NCBI GenBank assembly: GCA_027487845.1
Contig: JAIYCV010000037.1
Span: 1-64,000, forward strand
Length of the DNA stretch: 64,000 nucleotides
Origin: Flammeovirgaceae bacterium
GTDB taxonomy: Bacteria; Bacteroidota; Bacteroidia; Cytophagales; Cyclobacteriaceae
Direction: 5' to 3'
Each line of letters opens with the position of its first letter. Position 1 is the first letter of the stretch. Positions 7,615 through 17,670 of the stretch are shown piece after piece. Below the pieces are notes generated by a model, which made no database searches, was not told the DNA's origin, and was given only the letters and a program-made list of their open reading frames with translations. The translations under genes were made by a program, and so were the position numbers.

Positions 7615-9246
7615 TTATGTTTGAATTATCCCTACATTAAACTTCTCTACGGGGGCGTGGTTGGCAGCTTCTATACCCATTGAAATTACCTTTCGTGTTT
7701 CAAGCGGATCGATCACACCATCAACCCACAACCGCGAAGCAGCATAGTAGGGACTTAATTGTTCGTTATACTTGTCTGTAATTTCTTTCAACAAGGTGTC
7801 TTCTTCTTCTTTGGCAATTAATTTACCCTGACTCTTCAGCGTATTCACTTTAATTGAGAGTAAGGTTTTGGCTGCCGCGCTACCGCTCATTACTGCAATT
7901 TGGGCTGTTGGCCATGCGTAAATTTGTCTGGGGTCATAGGCCTTACCACACATAGCATAGTTGCCCGCACCGTATGAGTTGCCTGTAATAATGGTGAATT
8001 TCGGAACCGTTGAATTTGCCATGGCGTTCACCATCTTAGCTCCATCTTTAATAATGCCACCTTGCTCGGCTTTGCTACCCACCATAAACCCGCTTACATC
8101 TTGCAGAAAAAGTAATGGTACTTTGCGTTGGTTGCAATTCATAATGAAACGCGCTGCTTTATCAGCCGAATCAGAATAAATCACACCTCCCATTTGCATT
8201 TCACCTTTTTTGCTCTTTACTACTTTGCGTTGATTGGCTACAATACCCACTGCCCACCCGTCAATCCGCGCAAAGCCACATAAAATAGTTTTGCCATACA
8301 ACGCCTTATATTCATCAAAATGGGAATCATCCACCAATCGTTTAATGATGTCGAGGGTATCGTAGGGTTTTACCCGATCAGCGGGAAGCAATCCGTAAAT
8401 TTCTTCTGGCTTTTCTTTTGGCAGCATTGGCTCTATTCGATCAAAACCTGTTTTTTCGTAAGAGCCCATTTTATCGAAAAGGTTCTTGATATAATCGAGG
8501 CAAGCTTGGTCGGTGGGAAACTTGTTGTCAGTCACTCCTGATACTTCGCAATGGGTGGTTGCTCCACCCAACGTTTCATTGTCTATTTCTTCCCCAATGG
8601 CAGCCTTTACCAAGTACGACCCTGCCAAAAATATGGATCCTGTTTTATCAACAATCATTGCTTCGTCACTCATAATGGGCAGGTATGCGCCACCTGCCAC
8701 ACAGCTTCCCATAATCGCGGCAATTTGCACGATCCCCAAGGCCGACATCTTTGCGTTATTCCTAAATTGTCTCCCAAAATGTTCTTTATCAGGAAAGATC
8801 TCGTCTTGCATGGGGAGAAAAACCCCCGCGCTATCTACTAAGTAAATAACAGGCAGTCTGTTTTCTAGGGCTATTTCTTGCGCGCGTAAATTTTTCTTGG
8901 CAGTGATAGGAAACCAAGCCCCAGCCTTAACGGTGGCATCGTTTGCCACAATCATGCATTGTCTGCCCATCACGTATCCTATTCCGGTTACCACACCACC
9001 AGAAGGACAACCGCCCACCTCCTTATACATGCCTTCGCCCGCGAATAGGCCAATTTCTAAAAAAGTTGAGTTTCTATCGGTTAGGTATTCAATTCGTTCG
9101 CGAGCGGTGAGTTTGCCTTTTTGGCGTTGCTCTTCTATCTTCTTTTCCCCTCCACCCAATTTTGTTCTGGCGGCCTTGGCGTTCAACTGCGATACAAGTT
9201 GTTTTAAATGATCTTCATTTTTAAGAAACTCAAGATCGTAGGCCAT
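7615..9246 (-). CDS. Acyl-CoA carboxylase, carboxyltransferase (beta) subunit
   Basis: 543 aa, matching methylcrotonyl-CoA/propionyl-CoA carboxylase beta chains. The N- and C-terminal carboxyltransferase halves are both present, with GGAYLPIMSDE in the first and GNSYGAGNYAMCGKAYDPR plus AVMSGSAAAKTL in the second; the latter resembles the MCC beta type. It transfers the carboxyl from biotin to an acyl-CoA and needs an alpha (biotin carboxylase/carrier) subunit, which is not in this window. The ATG at 9246 lies three bases after the MCE gene stop, so it is likely the last gene of that minus-strand unit. The substrate is uncertain. Confidence 0.9.
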   Translation of the reverse strand: MAYDLEFLKNEDHLKQLVSQLNAKAARTKLGGGEKKIEEQRQKGKLTARERIEYLTDRNSTFLEIGLFAGEGMYKEVGGCPSGGVVTGIGYVMGRQCMIVANDATVKAGAWFPITAKKNLRAQEIALENRLPVIYLVDSAGVFLPMQDEIFPDKEHFGRQFRNNAKMSALGIVQIAAIMGSCVAGGAYLPIMSDEAMIVDKTGSIFLAGSYLVKAAIGEEIDNETLGGATTHCEVSGVTDNKFPTDQACLDYIKNLFDKMGSYEKTGFDRIEPMLPKEKPEEIYGLLPADRVKPYDTLDIIKRLVDDSHFDEYKALYGKTILCGFARIDGWAVGIVANQRKVVKSKKGEMQMGGVIYSDSADKAARFIMNCNQRKVPLLFLQDVSGFMVGSKAEQGGIIKDGAKMVNAMANSTVPKFTIITGNSYGAGNYAMCGKAYDPRQIYAWPTAQIAVMSGSAAAKTLLSIKVNTLKSQGKLIAKEEEDTLLKEITDKYNEQLSPYYAASRLWVDGVIDPLETRKVISMGIEAANHAPVEKFNVGIIQT

Positions 9247-9248
9247 AA

Positions 9249-10232
9249 TCACTTTTTAGTTGCAACTGCTTTTTTCTGCTCTTCTCCTTGTCTTTTCTTA
9301 TCGCGTTGTATCTTCTTCTGACTTTTGCCTAGGGGGGCTAAAAAATGTTTGGGATTATTATTAAAGTCTTTCGTTACGCGATCTAAACTAACCAATAATT
9401 TATTCAGATTCACGTATAGGGTGTCTTCCGTTAACAATTTACTTGCCGTATTATCACCCTTGTTAAGCTTTGCCAAAGTTTGGTTCAGGCCGGTCAACGT
9501 TTGCTGCGTTTTCATCAACGTTTTGTTTAATTCGATTCTTTTCAGAGAATCCGATAATGTTTTGAAGTTGGCAAGGGTAGGCTTCAATTCAACCAGCGTG
9601 GTATTTAAATTGTCGGCAACTGCTTTGAACGAATTGCTCAGAAGATCCATTTTGCCACTGGCATTTTGTAAACTCCCGTTCAAAATATCTGGAGTGGCCT
9701 CCATTTTTGCTAGGATGGTATTTAGGCTTTTTGAGCTTATCGCCAAATTGTCGATCACTAGATTAAATTTTCGGAGTGTCGTTTGCAAGTTATCGGCAAC
9801 TGGCACTGCGCTCTCCGCTAAAATCTCGGTTAACCCTTTGGCTACTTCCGCCAAAAGCGTGTCTCCTGGTTTTAACTGGGCTCTTATCTTGCCAATGTTG
9901 AGCAAAATAGATTTGCCTCCTAAAAAATCACTATTCAGGATAGCTCTTGTCGAGTCGCCCAAAACAACAGAGGCATCTATTTCAAATTCTACCATTACTT
10001 TGTTTTGTCTGGCTGGCAAGATTTGAATTCTGCTCACCCTGCCAGCGGGGTATCCGTTTACCAGAACTGGGTTTGAAACCGCAAGCTGATCGATGTTGTC
10101 ATAGATTGCGTAGTACTTGCTCTGACTAGAAAAAAAATCTACTCCTTTTAAAAAATACCATCCCAGGTATAATAGCGCAAGCACAATTGTCGCGAAAACA
10201 CCTATCATCACTTCTTTGTTTCTATTCTTCAC
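9249..10232 (-). CDS. MCE/MlaD-family lipid-transport protein
   Basis: 327 aa. An N-terminal membrane anchor (about residues 9-27) is followed by an MCE domain (about 38-115, with NPVLVNGYPAGRVSRI), a long amphipathic helical region to about residue 290, and a basic Lys-rich tail. This is the single-MCE, MlaD-like layout: an inner-membrane-anchored periplasmic protein that binds lipids as part of an ABC system. The ATPase and permease are not adjacent here. It starts 5 bases after the amidase stop and is followed at once by the acyl-CoA carboxylase gene. Confidence 0.85.
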   Translation of the reverse strand: MKNRNKEVMIGVFATIVLALLYLGWYFLKGVDFFSSQSKYYAIYDNIDQLAVSNPVLVNGYPAGRVSRIQILPARQNKVMVEFEIDASVVLGDSTRAILNSDFLGGKSILLNIGKIRAQLKPGDTLLAEVAKGLTEILAESAVPVADNLQTTLRKFNLVIDNLAISSKSLNTILAKMEATPDILNGSLQNASGKMDLLSNSFKAVADNLNTTLVELKPTLANFKTLSDSLKRIELNKTLMKTQQTLTGLNQTLAKLNKGDNTASKLLTEDTLYVNLNKLLVSLDRVTKDFNNNPKHFLAPLGKSQKKIQRDKKRQGEEQKKAVATKK

Positions 10233-10237
10233 CGCTT

Positions 10238-11023
10238 CTAGTTTATGGATTCAATTTGCGTTTTATATTCTTTAAAAGCTCGATAGATACCCAACGCTAT
10301 GGAGTCTTGACCGCTTTTACTTGACAAAAACTTCTCTTCTTCAGGATAGGTTAAAAAACCTGTTTCGACTAAAACACTCGGCATTGCTGTTCGCCAAAGT
10401 ACCCAAAAGCCAGCCTGGCGAACACCTCTGCTATATCTTTTAGTGTTTGTCTTGAACTCTTTTTCAACCAATGATGCAAATAACAAACTACTCTCTTGAT
10501 ATGCACTCTGTGCCAACGAAAATAATATGTAAGACTCGGGACTACTGGGGTCAAATCCTTCATACCGCTGCTCATAATTTTCATCTCTCAAAATAACGGA
10601 GTTCTCTCTCTTTGCCACATCAAAATTCTTATCATCCTTGCTTATCCCCATTACATAAGTCTCTGTTCCATAAGCTTTTGAATTTGTGACTGCGTTTGCA
10701 TGAATGCAAATAAATAAATCCGCTTTATTTTTGTTGGCAATAATAGCGCGCTCATCTAACGCCACATATTGATCTCCTTTGCGTGTGTAAATCACTTTTA
10801 CGCCCGGAATATTTTTTTCGATATATTCCCCTAATTTTAGAGAAATCTTCAATGCGACATCTTTTTCGAGTGTCTTTTTACCTCTTGTGCCGGGATCATG
10901 ACCCCCGTGTCCGGGATCTATAACAACGGTATTCACCCGAAAATCTACGGAGTCAATCGATGTGCCCGAAAAGTTTAGCAAGGTTGTTGCTAACAGTAAA
11001 CTCTTTAATCCAATATTCCTCAC
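10238..11023 (-). CDS. N-acetylmuramoyl-L-alanine amidase (Amidase_3)
   Basis: 261 aa with a signal peptide (about residues 1-23) and one Amidase_3 domain. Zinc and catalytic residues are visible: His in DPGHGGHDPG, Glu in EKDVAL, His in CIHANA and Glu in VETGFLTYPEE. It cleaves the amide bond between MurNAc and the stem peptide in the periplasm. The start is GTG at 11023. It is divergent from the LptD-like gene and upstream of the MCE gene on the same strand, so the unit is mostly about the envelope. Confidence 0.9.
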   Translation of the reverse strand: MRNIGLKSLLLATTLLNFSGTSIDSVDFRVNTVVIDPGHGGHDPGTRGKKTLEKDVALKISLKLGEYIEKNIPGVKVIYTRKGDQYVALDERAIIANKNKADLFICIHANAVTNSKAYGTETYVMGISKDDKNFDVAKRENSVILRDENYEQRYEGFDPSSPESYILFSLAQSAYQESSLLFASLVEKEFKTNTKRYSRGVRQAGFWVLWRTAMPSVLVETGFLTYPEEEKFLSSKSGQDSIALGIYRAFKEYKTQIESIN

Positions 11024-11028
11024 TTACG

Positions 11029-11060
11029 TTGCGATGTCTAAAGTATTTGCAATAACTTTG
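11029..11060 (+). promoter_or_regulatory. Promoter inside the annotated 5' end of the LptD-like gene
   Basis: TAACTTTG at 11053-11060 fits the -7 element and TTG at 11029-11031 lies 21 bases upstream. It sits downstream of the first in-frame ATG (11034), which argues that translation begins later, at GTG 11118. Confidence 0.5.
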
Positions 11061-11117
11061 CGTAAAGTTGTGAATTTTTCGCTAAAAGCTAAACTCCTGA
11101 AAATCAAATCAGAAGGT

Positions 11118-13862
11118 GTGTGTAAGTATTTGAGGCTATTTTTTTTCTGCATTTCGACAATTGTGATATTTCATGGGGCTGTGCGCGCCCAAGTGGAAAA
11201 AACACTGGTTGTGCCCAAAAAAGACCTGCCATTAACAACAGAGCCTTCAAAAAATCCAGATTCGAAAAGTACACTTCCCACTGCTGATACGTCAAAAATC
11301 AAAAAAGATTCTTTAGAACAGAAAAAGATTGGAGATATAACAACCACCATCCTATACTCCGCTAGAGATTCTATCAACTCGGATCTAAAAAATAAGATTG
11401 TAAAACTGTATGGCGATGCGAAAGTCAAATACGGTGACATTGAATTGGAGGCAGAGGATATAACGATTGATTACGATAAATCTACACTCACCGCTGGTGG
11501 TCGGTTAGACTCAACGGGCAGAAGGCTTGGATTTCCGATCTTCAAGAATGGCCAGCAGATGTATGAAACAAAAGATATTACCTATAACTTTAAAACAAAG
11601 CGTGCAAAAATTACCGAAGTGGTAACAAAAGAAGGCGAAGGTTTTATTCACGGAGATAAAGTCTACAAAAACGAAAAAAACAATCTACTCAGCATAACCA
11701 ATGCCTACACCACCTGTAACTTGGCGCATCCTCATTTCAGAATCATTTCTACAAAGGCAAAAGCGATTCCGGGTGATAAAATGATTAGCGGGCCTTTCTA
11801 CATGGAATTCAATGATGTACCAACTCCACTCGGTTTTGCCTTTGGTATCTTCCCCTCCCAACGACAAAGTGCCTCCGGTCTAATTATTCCGGCTTACGGA
11901 GAAGAACGCGTGCGGGGTTTCTTTCTGCGCAATGGGGGTTATTTCTTTGATATCAATGATTATTTTAAAATGAGTATCACCGGAGATATTTATTCAAAAG
12001 GCTCAAGTGCGTTGTATTTAAAATCAAGTTACAAAAAACGCTATCGGTATTCAGGCTCATTTAACATAAATTATACAAACAACCGACTCAGCGATAACAT
12101 TGAAGGTGGCCAAACCTCCAATGACTACCAAGTTTTTTGGAGCCATTCACCACAAACTCGGGGCACTGGAAGGTTTTCTGCTTCGGTGAATGCGGCCACG
12201 TCATCATATAGTACAAATAATTTTTTGGGCGTTATCAACCCTGCTTCTACTCAATCTGGCTTAACTAATAATTCGCAACAAAAATTAAGTTCTAACATTT
12301 CATATTCTAAGACTTTTGGTACATCGCCCTTTAGTATGGGCTTAAACTTTAGGATTAATCAGGACCTGCGGACAAAACAAGTGGATTTACCTCTTCCTGA
12401 TATGAATTTCAACATGAATAATATCTATCCGTTTAAAAAATTCAAAGGAAATACTGCGTTAGAAAATCTCTCGTTGCGTGTATCAGGCACGGCAACAAAC
12501 CAAATCACCAATAATCTTGGCAGAATTAAAAAAAATGACCCCTTAACAGATAGTATTGCGCCATTTGACCTTGATAATTTTTCCAATCTTTTTAGAAATG
12601 CAAAGAAAGGAGTTCGATTCTCTATCCCACTTTCTACCTCCGTTAAAATGCTCAAGTTTTTTACCGTGAGTCCGAGTTTAAATTGGGACGAAATTTGGTA
12701 CTTCGATAAGCTTACGTGGGAGCAAGATCCTGTTACTCAAGAAATAAAAGTAAAGGAGAAAGTTCAGGGCTTCAATCGGGTTTCAAGCTACTCCGCCAGT
12801 GTCTCGCTAAACACACGTATTTACGGAACCGTGTTTTTTAAGAAAGGAAGTATTAGAGCAATCCGCCATGTAATCAATCCAAGCATTAGCATGAATTTTA
12901 AACCAGATTTTGGCGAAGAGCGGTTTGGGTACTATCAGCGCTTTGACTATAAATCGAAACAAACAAATTTGAACGTAACTGAATACAAATCAAGGCACGA
13001 TGGCTTCGTTTACGGCTCTGCTGCACTTGGAAGTAGCAGTTCTCTTGGTTTTGGGATTAACAATAACATTGAAATGAAAGTGAGAGGCAAGAAAGATACG
13101 ATCGACAAAAAGGTAGCATTGTTCAATACGTTATCTATTTCTGGCGGATATAATTTCTTGCTGGATTCTTTTAAACTATCCACTCTTAGTTTGTCAGCAA
13201 ACTCCAATGTGCTTAATAACAAAATCAATTTAAATTTCTCTGCAACATTAGACCCCTACCAATATTGGCAAGCTGCTCTATTTGATGAAAAAGGCAAACC
13301 CCAAGTCGACAAGAATAACAATCCTTTGTTTCAGGAATACAGGGTAAGCAAACTCACTTTCGACCAAGGTTCATTAGGTAGAATTACAGGCGCCAACCTT
13401 GCGTTTAGCACCAATTTGAACCCTCAAGGTCAAAAAAAAGATAACGACCTAAGGTCAAAAGTTGGCAAATCCGATGCGCCCGAGGGCGCAAAGCAACATC
13501 TCATGGCGCACCCGGATGCATATGTAGATTTTACAATTCCGTGGAACCTTCGATTAAATTATAACGCCAACTATACCCACAATGTAAATTCGTCACCGGT
13601 AATTACACAAGCAATCACATTCAATGGAGATTTCTCCTTGTCAGAAAAATGGAAAATTGTTTTTAATTCTGGTTACGATTTGAAATTGGGGCAAATAACA
13701 AATACAAATCTTTCAATTAACCGTGACCTGCATTGTTGGCAAACAAGTTTGTCTTGGATTCCTTTTGGTAGATTTCAATCTTACAATTTTACCATCGGCA
13801 TTAAATCAAGTCTATTGCAAGATTTAAAAATCAATAGAACAAGGAATTTCTTCGATAATTGA
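11118..13862 (+). CDS. lptD: LptD-like outer-membrane LPS-assembly protein
   Basis: About 914 aa from GTG 11118. An ATG at 11034 would add 28 aa before the signal peptide. The GTG is preferred because KYLRLFFFCISTIVIFHG followed by AVRAQ is a normal signal peptide and a promoter lies between the two starts. An OstA/LptA-like beta-jellyroll follows (about residues 70-260, with YGDIELEAEDITIDYD and GFPIFKNGQ), then a large beta-barrel with alternating aromatic/polar strands to the C-terminus. This is the Bacteroidota LptD type. It would insert lipopolysaccharide or lipooligosaccharide into the outer leaflet. Confidence 0.85.
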   Translation: MCKYLRLFFFCISTIVIFHGAVRAQVEKTLVVPKKDLPLTTEPSKNPDSKSTLPTADTSKIKKDSLEQKKIGDITTTILYSARDSINSDLKNKIVKLYGDAKVKYGDIELEAEDITIDYDKSTLTAGGRLDSTGRRLGFPIFKNGQQMYETKDITYNFKTKRAKITEVVTKEGEGFIHGDKVYKNEKNNLLSITNAYTTCNLAHPHFRIISTKAKAIPGDKMISGPFYMEFNDVPTPLGFAFGIFPSQRQSASGLIIPAYGEERVRGFFLRNGGYFFDINDYFKMSITGDIYSKGSSALYLKSSYKKRYRYSGSFNINYTNNRLSDNIEGGQTSNDYQVFWSHSPQTRGTGRFSASVNAATSSYSTNNFLGVINPASTQSGLTNNSQQKLSSNISYSKTFGTSPFSMGLNFRINQDLRTKQVDLPLPDMNFNMNNIYPFKKFKGNTALENLSLRVSGTATNQITNNLGRIKKNDPLTDSIAPFDLDNFSNLFRNAKKGVRFSIPLSTSVKMLKFFTVSPSLNWDEIWYFDKLTWEQDPVTQEIKVKEKVQGFNRVSSYSASVSLNTRIYGTVFFKKGSIRAIRHVINPSISMNFKPDFGEERFGYYQRFDYKSKQTNLNVTEYKSRHDGFVYGSAALGSSSSLGFGINNNIEMKVRGKKDTIDKKVALFNTLSISGGYNFLLDSFKLSTLSLSANSNVLNNKINLNFSATLDPYQYWQAALFDEKGKPQVDKNNNPLFQEYRVSKLTFDQGSLGRITGANLAFSTNLNPQGQKKDNDLRSKVGKSDAPEGAKQHLMAHPDAYVDFTIPWNLRLNYNANYTHNVNSSPVITQAITFNGDFSLSEKWKIVFNSGYDLKLGQITNTNLSINRDLHCWQTSLSWIPFGRFQSYNFTIGIKSSLLQDLKINRTRNFFDN

Positions 13863-13928
13863 TTTATTGCGATCGGTTTGATTGTTGAAGGAATGCATCC
13901 TACAGAACTGAACACTTCTCCCGAGAAA

Positions 13929-16742
13929 CTAATCGTTAATCATCATCATCATACCTCTGCCACCGCGCCTCCGTCCTCCTTCACCCATCGGGTTTAATTG
14001 TTTGTTCAGCGCATAGGTAAAGCTCACCATCAAGAAGCGCCCCAAATTATTCATTGTTTGCTGCTGCAAATAATTTGCGCTGGCTGTCTGCGATGCGGTT
14101 TGGCTTCTGTTCAACAAATTGTTGACACCCACTTTTAACTCACCCACTTTGTTTTTCAAAATATACCGCGATAGTGATACATTCCACAACGGAATTGCCT
14201 GACTGAAATCGCTGGTCTGGCTTGTGTAAACAAAATAATTCATTTCTGTGTTTAGAGCATATGCTTTCAAGAAATTCACGTTCACTTCCGCATTGTATGT
14301 TTTATTGAAGAACGATTGATTCTGATTTGTATTGAAGCTATACTCCGTCAATTGCTTGCTTAGAGTTGTTCCTAAATCGACAATCAAAATATCATTTAAC
14401 GAATAATTGTATCGAATAGATCCTCCTACTGTTTGCTGATTGACCGTATTTTCAATATCATTTGTGAAGTTGATTCCATTGCTCATATTAAAAGTTGGTC
14501 CAAAATTAAGGCGGCTGTTGAGTGGTTTTATTGGTATACCTAAATTAATGTTTGCATTCAGGCTCATACTATTTCTAACATTAATCGGCTTTGAAAGCCA
14601 GCCTGTTTGGGTTTGGGTCTGCGAATTAGTAATTGCATTAGTGGTATAGTTTGCATTTACACGTGCAAAAACGTTCATGAAGCTGGTGGGGTTAAATAAA
14701 TTAAAATTCGTTCGAAGCTGATGGACATAAGAAGGCCGAAGTTCTGGATTACCAACCGACTGATTTTGCTGGTCGGTATAGTTATTGATAATGGGCTGCA
14801 ATTGCGCTATCGTTGGCTCCTGCATAGAGGTGGAATAATCGATGCGTAAATGCTTGAATGTGTTATAGTCATAATTAAAATGAGCGGACGGCAATACAGC
14901 TGTAAATGTTCTATCAATTTTTTGATTGGTTGAAATCAAGTCTCCATTTAGGCGAGTATTTTGAAAGGCTGTTCCTACCGAGAAATTGAATTTTTCACGG
15001 TTCATTCTAAAGTTAACACCAGGCCGGTTATATAAATAGTTGCTGGTGTATTGATTGCTGAAGGTTTGATTAAATGTTTTTTGTTCATTTTTTACATCAA
15101 ACACATCTCGGTTTACCGAATTGACATTTGCGTTGAAGTTATAATTAAATTCAAGATACTTTCTTCGCCCCAATGGTTCTGTATAACTCGCATTAACTCC
15201 ATAGCTTGGGTTTGTTGTGGTTTGTGAATTTATCTGATTTACATTTTGAACAACAGTTTGGCCGCGATAAAAAGTGTTTACCGATTGCAACGCTCCGTCT
15301 GATTTATCCTGACTGTAACCAAACGTCAAATTAGTCGACATCGTCCTTCCTTTTTTTGCAAAGCGATGCCGAAGCAACAAACTAGAGTTCAATGTAAGTC
15401 CGTTTCCTTTCGCAGTGGTTGCCTGATCGCTTTCGTTTGCCAACGCAAGGTTGCCTATCTCCCACATTTTTCCATTTTTAAATTGCCTTTGATCCGATAG
15501 GTTGTAAACTAGTGACGAATTGAATTTTAAAGAATTGACCGAGTCTATTTTATGATCAACCGTTAGGTTTACTTTGTGGTTATCATTGGTAATGTTTTGA
15601 TTGCTAATCTGATCAAAATCGTTTGTGCCGTTAGGCGAATTATAAATGCGTTGCAAGTTTGTTAACAAATTCTGGTCTAACCGATTATAGAAATAGCTGC
15701 CGTTTAGCTTAGTCTTATTGCGATTGTAGTTTTGATTGATGTTAGCACCACCTGCATAGTTGGTAACGAGCCCATTTTGCTGCCCGGTATTTAGTTGGGC
15801 ACCTCCAGACTGAGCGCCTCCCGCATTTATCTCAATGCGCATGCCACCACCACCTCCTGTACCGCCAGCGCCTCCGCTAAAATTGAGGTACTCGCCAATT
15901 CCAAACCCCTGCTGATTTATGTTATTTCCCATTGCCAAAACGGAAAGCTGATTTCCGTTATTGAATTTATTAATATTTGATTTTGCTGTATAATGATTAT
16001 TGTCGCCAACCCCAACCATGCTATTGCCAAAGGCACCATGCCGTTTTTCTTCTTTGAGTTCAAGATTAATTGTTTTCTCTTTTTGGCCGTCATCAATGCC
16101 TGTAAAAACTGCCTGATCTGATTTTTTATCAAACACCTGGACTTTCTCGACCGCATCGGCTGGCAGGTTGCGCGTTGCCATTTTCGGATCTTGGCCAAAA
16201 AATTCACGCCCGTCTACCATCACGCGCCTAACTTCCTCGCCCTGTGCTTTTACCGTGCCATCCGTTTCAACTTCTACCCCTGCCAATTTCTTTAGCAGAT
16301 CCTCGACAGTTGCATTCGTCTTTGTTTTAAATGAGCCTGCATTAAACTCAATGGTATCGCGCTTGACAGTAACAGGTGCCTTTTCAGCTTGAACAACCAC
16401 CTCGCCTAATTGGCTTGCATTAGATAATAATTTGACTTGTCCCAAACTAATTTCGAGCAGTTCGCCTGCGGCTGAAACCTTCTGGGCATGTGTGGCAAAT
16501 CCTAAATAAGAAACTTTAAAAATGTATTCGCCTTTGGTTACTCCCTTTATTTCGAAATTCCCCTGAACATCGCTAACACCAAATTTTATTAGGGTGGAAT
16601 CTTTTTGTTGGAGCAAAAGAACAGTTGCGGAAGGAAGCGGCCCAGATAATGAGTCCAACAACTGCCCTTTTATTACATACTTTTGGGCAAAAGCATTTTG
16701 TATTGGCAGTAATAACACTGCCACTATTATCTTTCTTATCAT
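13929..16742 (-). CDS. Outer-membrane beta-barrel receptor (TonB-receptor-like)
   Basis: 937 aa. A signal peptide (MIRKIIVAVLLLPIQNAFAQ) is followed by a CarboxypepD_reg-like domain (about 22-110), a plug-like region (about 130-215, with LLKKLAGVEVETDGTV and RRVMVDGREFFG) and a long barrel rich in Asn and aromatic residues. It matches outer-membrane beta-barrel family proteins of Bacteroidota, which look like TonB receptors but often have a reduced plug. A Gly-rich insert (about residues 285-315) is notable. The C-terminus ends with MMMMIND rather than an aromatic residue. It is 25 bases after the GLPGLI gene, and this pairing is common in the phylum. Confidence 0.85.
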   Translation of the reverse strand: MIRKIIVAVLLLPIQNAFAQKYVIKGQLLDSLSGPLPSATVLLLQQKDSTLIKFGVSDVQGNFEIKGVTKGEYIFKVSYLGFATHAQKVSAAGELLEISLGQVKLLSNASQLGEVVVQAEKAPVTVKRDTIEFNAGSFKTKTNATVEDLLKKLAGVEVETDGTVKAQGEEVRRVMVDGREFFGQDPKMATRNLPADAVEKVQVFDKKSDQAVFTGIDDGQKEKTINLELKEEKRHGAFGNSMVGVGDNNHYTAKSNINKFNNGNQLSVLAMGNNINQQGFGIGEYLNFSGGAGGTGGGGGMRIEINAGGAQSGGAQLNTGQQNGLVTNYAGGANINQNYNRNKTKLNGSYFYNRLDQNLLTNLQRIYNSPNGTNDFDQISNQNITNDNHKVNLTVDHKIDSVNSLKFNSSLVYNLSDQRQFKNGKMWEIGNLALANESDQATTAKGNGLTLNSSLLLRHRFAKKGRTMSTNLTFGYSQDKSDGALQSVNTFYRGQTVVQNVNQINSQTTTNPSYGVNASYTEPLGRRKYLEFNYNFNANVNSVNRDVFDVKNEQKTFNQTFSNQYTSNYLYNRPGVNFRMNREKFNFSVGTAFQNTRLNGDLISTNQKIDRTFTAVLPSAHFNYDYNTFKHLRIDYSTSMQEPTIAQLQPIINNYTDQQNQSVGNPELRPSYVHQLRTNFNLFNPTSFMNVFARVNANYTTNAITNSQTQTQTGWLSKPINVRNSMSLNANINLGIPIKPLNSRLNFGPTFNMSNGINFTNDIENTVNQQTVGGSIRYNYSLNDILIVDLGTTLSKQLTEYSFNTNQNQSFFNKTYNAEVNVNFLKAYALNTEMNYFVYTSQTSDFSQAIPLWNVSLSRYILKNKVGELKVGVNNLLNRSQTASQTASANYLQQQTMNNLGRFLMVSFTYALNKQLNPMGEGGRRRGGRGMMMMIND

Positions 16743-16767
16743 AATTCTGCTTTTAGCTTTTTGGAAA

Positions 16768-17514
16768 TCAGTTTCTAATAATCATTCTTCCACCGTTCTT
16801 GTCCATTTCCTTTCGCTGGTCGTCCATCTTCTTTCTGAACTCGGCACGGGTCACCTTTTCACCAGAAACAGGCTCCTTTAACTCGTTCTTTTTGAGCGGC
16901 CTCAACTCTATTTTTTTACACACAATTACACGCTCGGCATTGTTGATATCTACTGCCAGCACGGCACCGGGAAGGGAGCCAAAAGATTCAGGGCCCAAAA
17001 ATGGCCTGATCTTATCGGTATACCAGGCGATAATGTCTTGTTTTCTATCTGGGCGAGATTCATCGGTAAAAAACGCTTGCTTGCATTCATACCCCATAAT
17101 CGTTTTTGTTTCCGTACCGAACTTCCAAGGAGAAACTTTCAGTGTGTCATTGATTAAATAGGTCTTGCCAAAAAACTCCTGCAATGAAATAAGTTTCTCG
17201 GTTTCCTGGTTCACATACGTTTCAACTTTAGGTTGCTTAAATCGCATGGTTATGCCGCCTCCACTAGACTCCTCCTCGTCATCGTCTTCAATCAACGTTT
17301 TGTAGAGCGATTCATTTGCATTGAAAAAAAGCTCTTGTTTATAAGTTCGGAATTCAGGCATCATGGCCTTCATGTTTTGCCTTTCAGGCGGCAGACCTTT
17401 ATGCATGTTTAAGCGAACTTCATACGTAATTACCCCTTCTGCGTGCTGCGCATGCAAAATGGAAGCAGCAATCACCATTACTAATATGCCTAATGCGATA
17501 ACAATTCTTTTCAT
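16768..17514 (-). CDS. GLPGLI family protein
   Basis: 248 aa from ATG 17514, with a signal peptide. It has the family hallmark region: a C-terminal part with WKFGTETKTIMGYECKQAF, followed by IIAWYTDKIRPFLGPESFGSLPGAVL, where SLPGAVL is the GLPGLI-like motif. The usual length is about 230-290. Its function is unknown. These genes typically sit beside outer-membrane receptors, as here, which suggests a shared operon. Confidence 0.88.
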   Translation of the reverse strand: MKRIVIALGILVMVIAASILHAQHAEGVITYEVRLNMHKGLPPERQNMKAMMPEFRTYKQELFFNANESLYKTLIEDDDEEESSGGGITMRFKQPKVETYVNQETEKLISLQEFFGKTYLINDTLKVSPWKFGTETKTIMGYECKQAFFTDESRPDRKQDIIAWYTDKIRPFLGPESFGSLPGAVLAVDINNAERVIVCKKIELRPLKKNELKEPVSGEKVTRAEFRKKMDDQRKEMDKNGGRMIIRN

Positions 17515-17636
17515 CCGGTTAGTATTTTGTAGTTTAAAAATCATTTCAGACTAAATTTCAATGCAATCTTACGTCTATGAATTATCTTATATGGTTAAAA
17601 GTCCTGAAAGCAATGTTAATTAAGGTTAACGGATGG

Positions 17637-17666
17637 TTGTACCAATTCGATCGTTCACTACTTTTG
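17637..17666 (+). promoter_or_regulatory. Promoter of the histidine kinase gene
   Basis: TTG (17637-17639), a 19-base spacer and TACTTTTG (17659-17666) match the Bacteroidota consensus. The ATG at 17671 follows after four bases, so the transcript is probably leaderless. Confidence 0.7.
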
Positions 17667-17670
17667 AATT

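Noticed and set aside
13935..13960. A CAT triplet run that looks like a microsatellite
   Set aside because: It simply encodes the MMMMIND end of the barrel protein; only four to five units.
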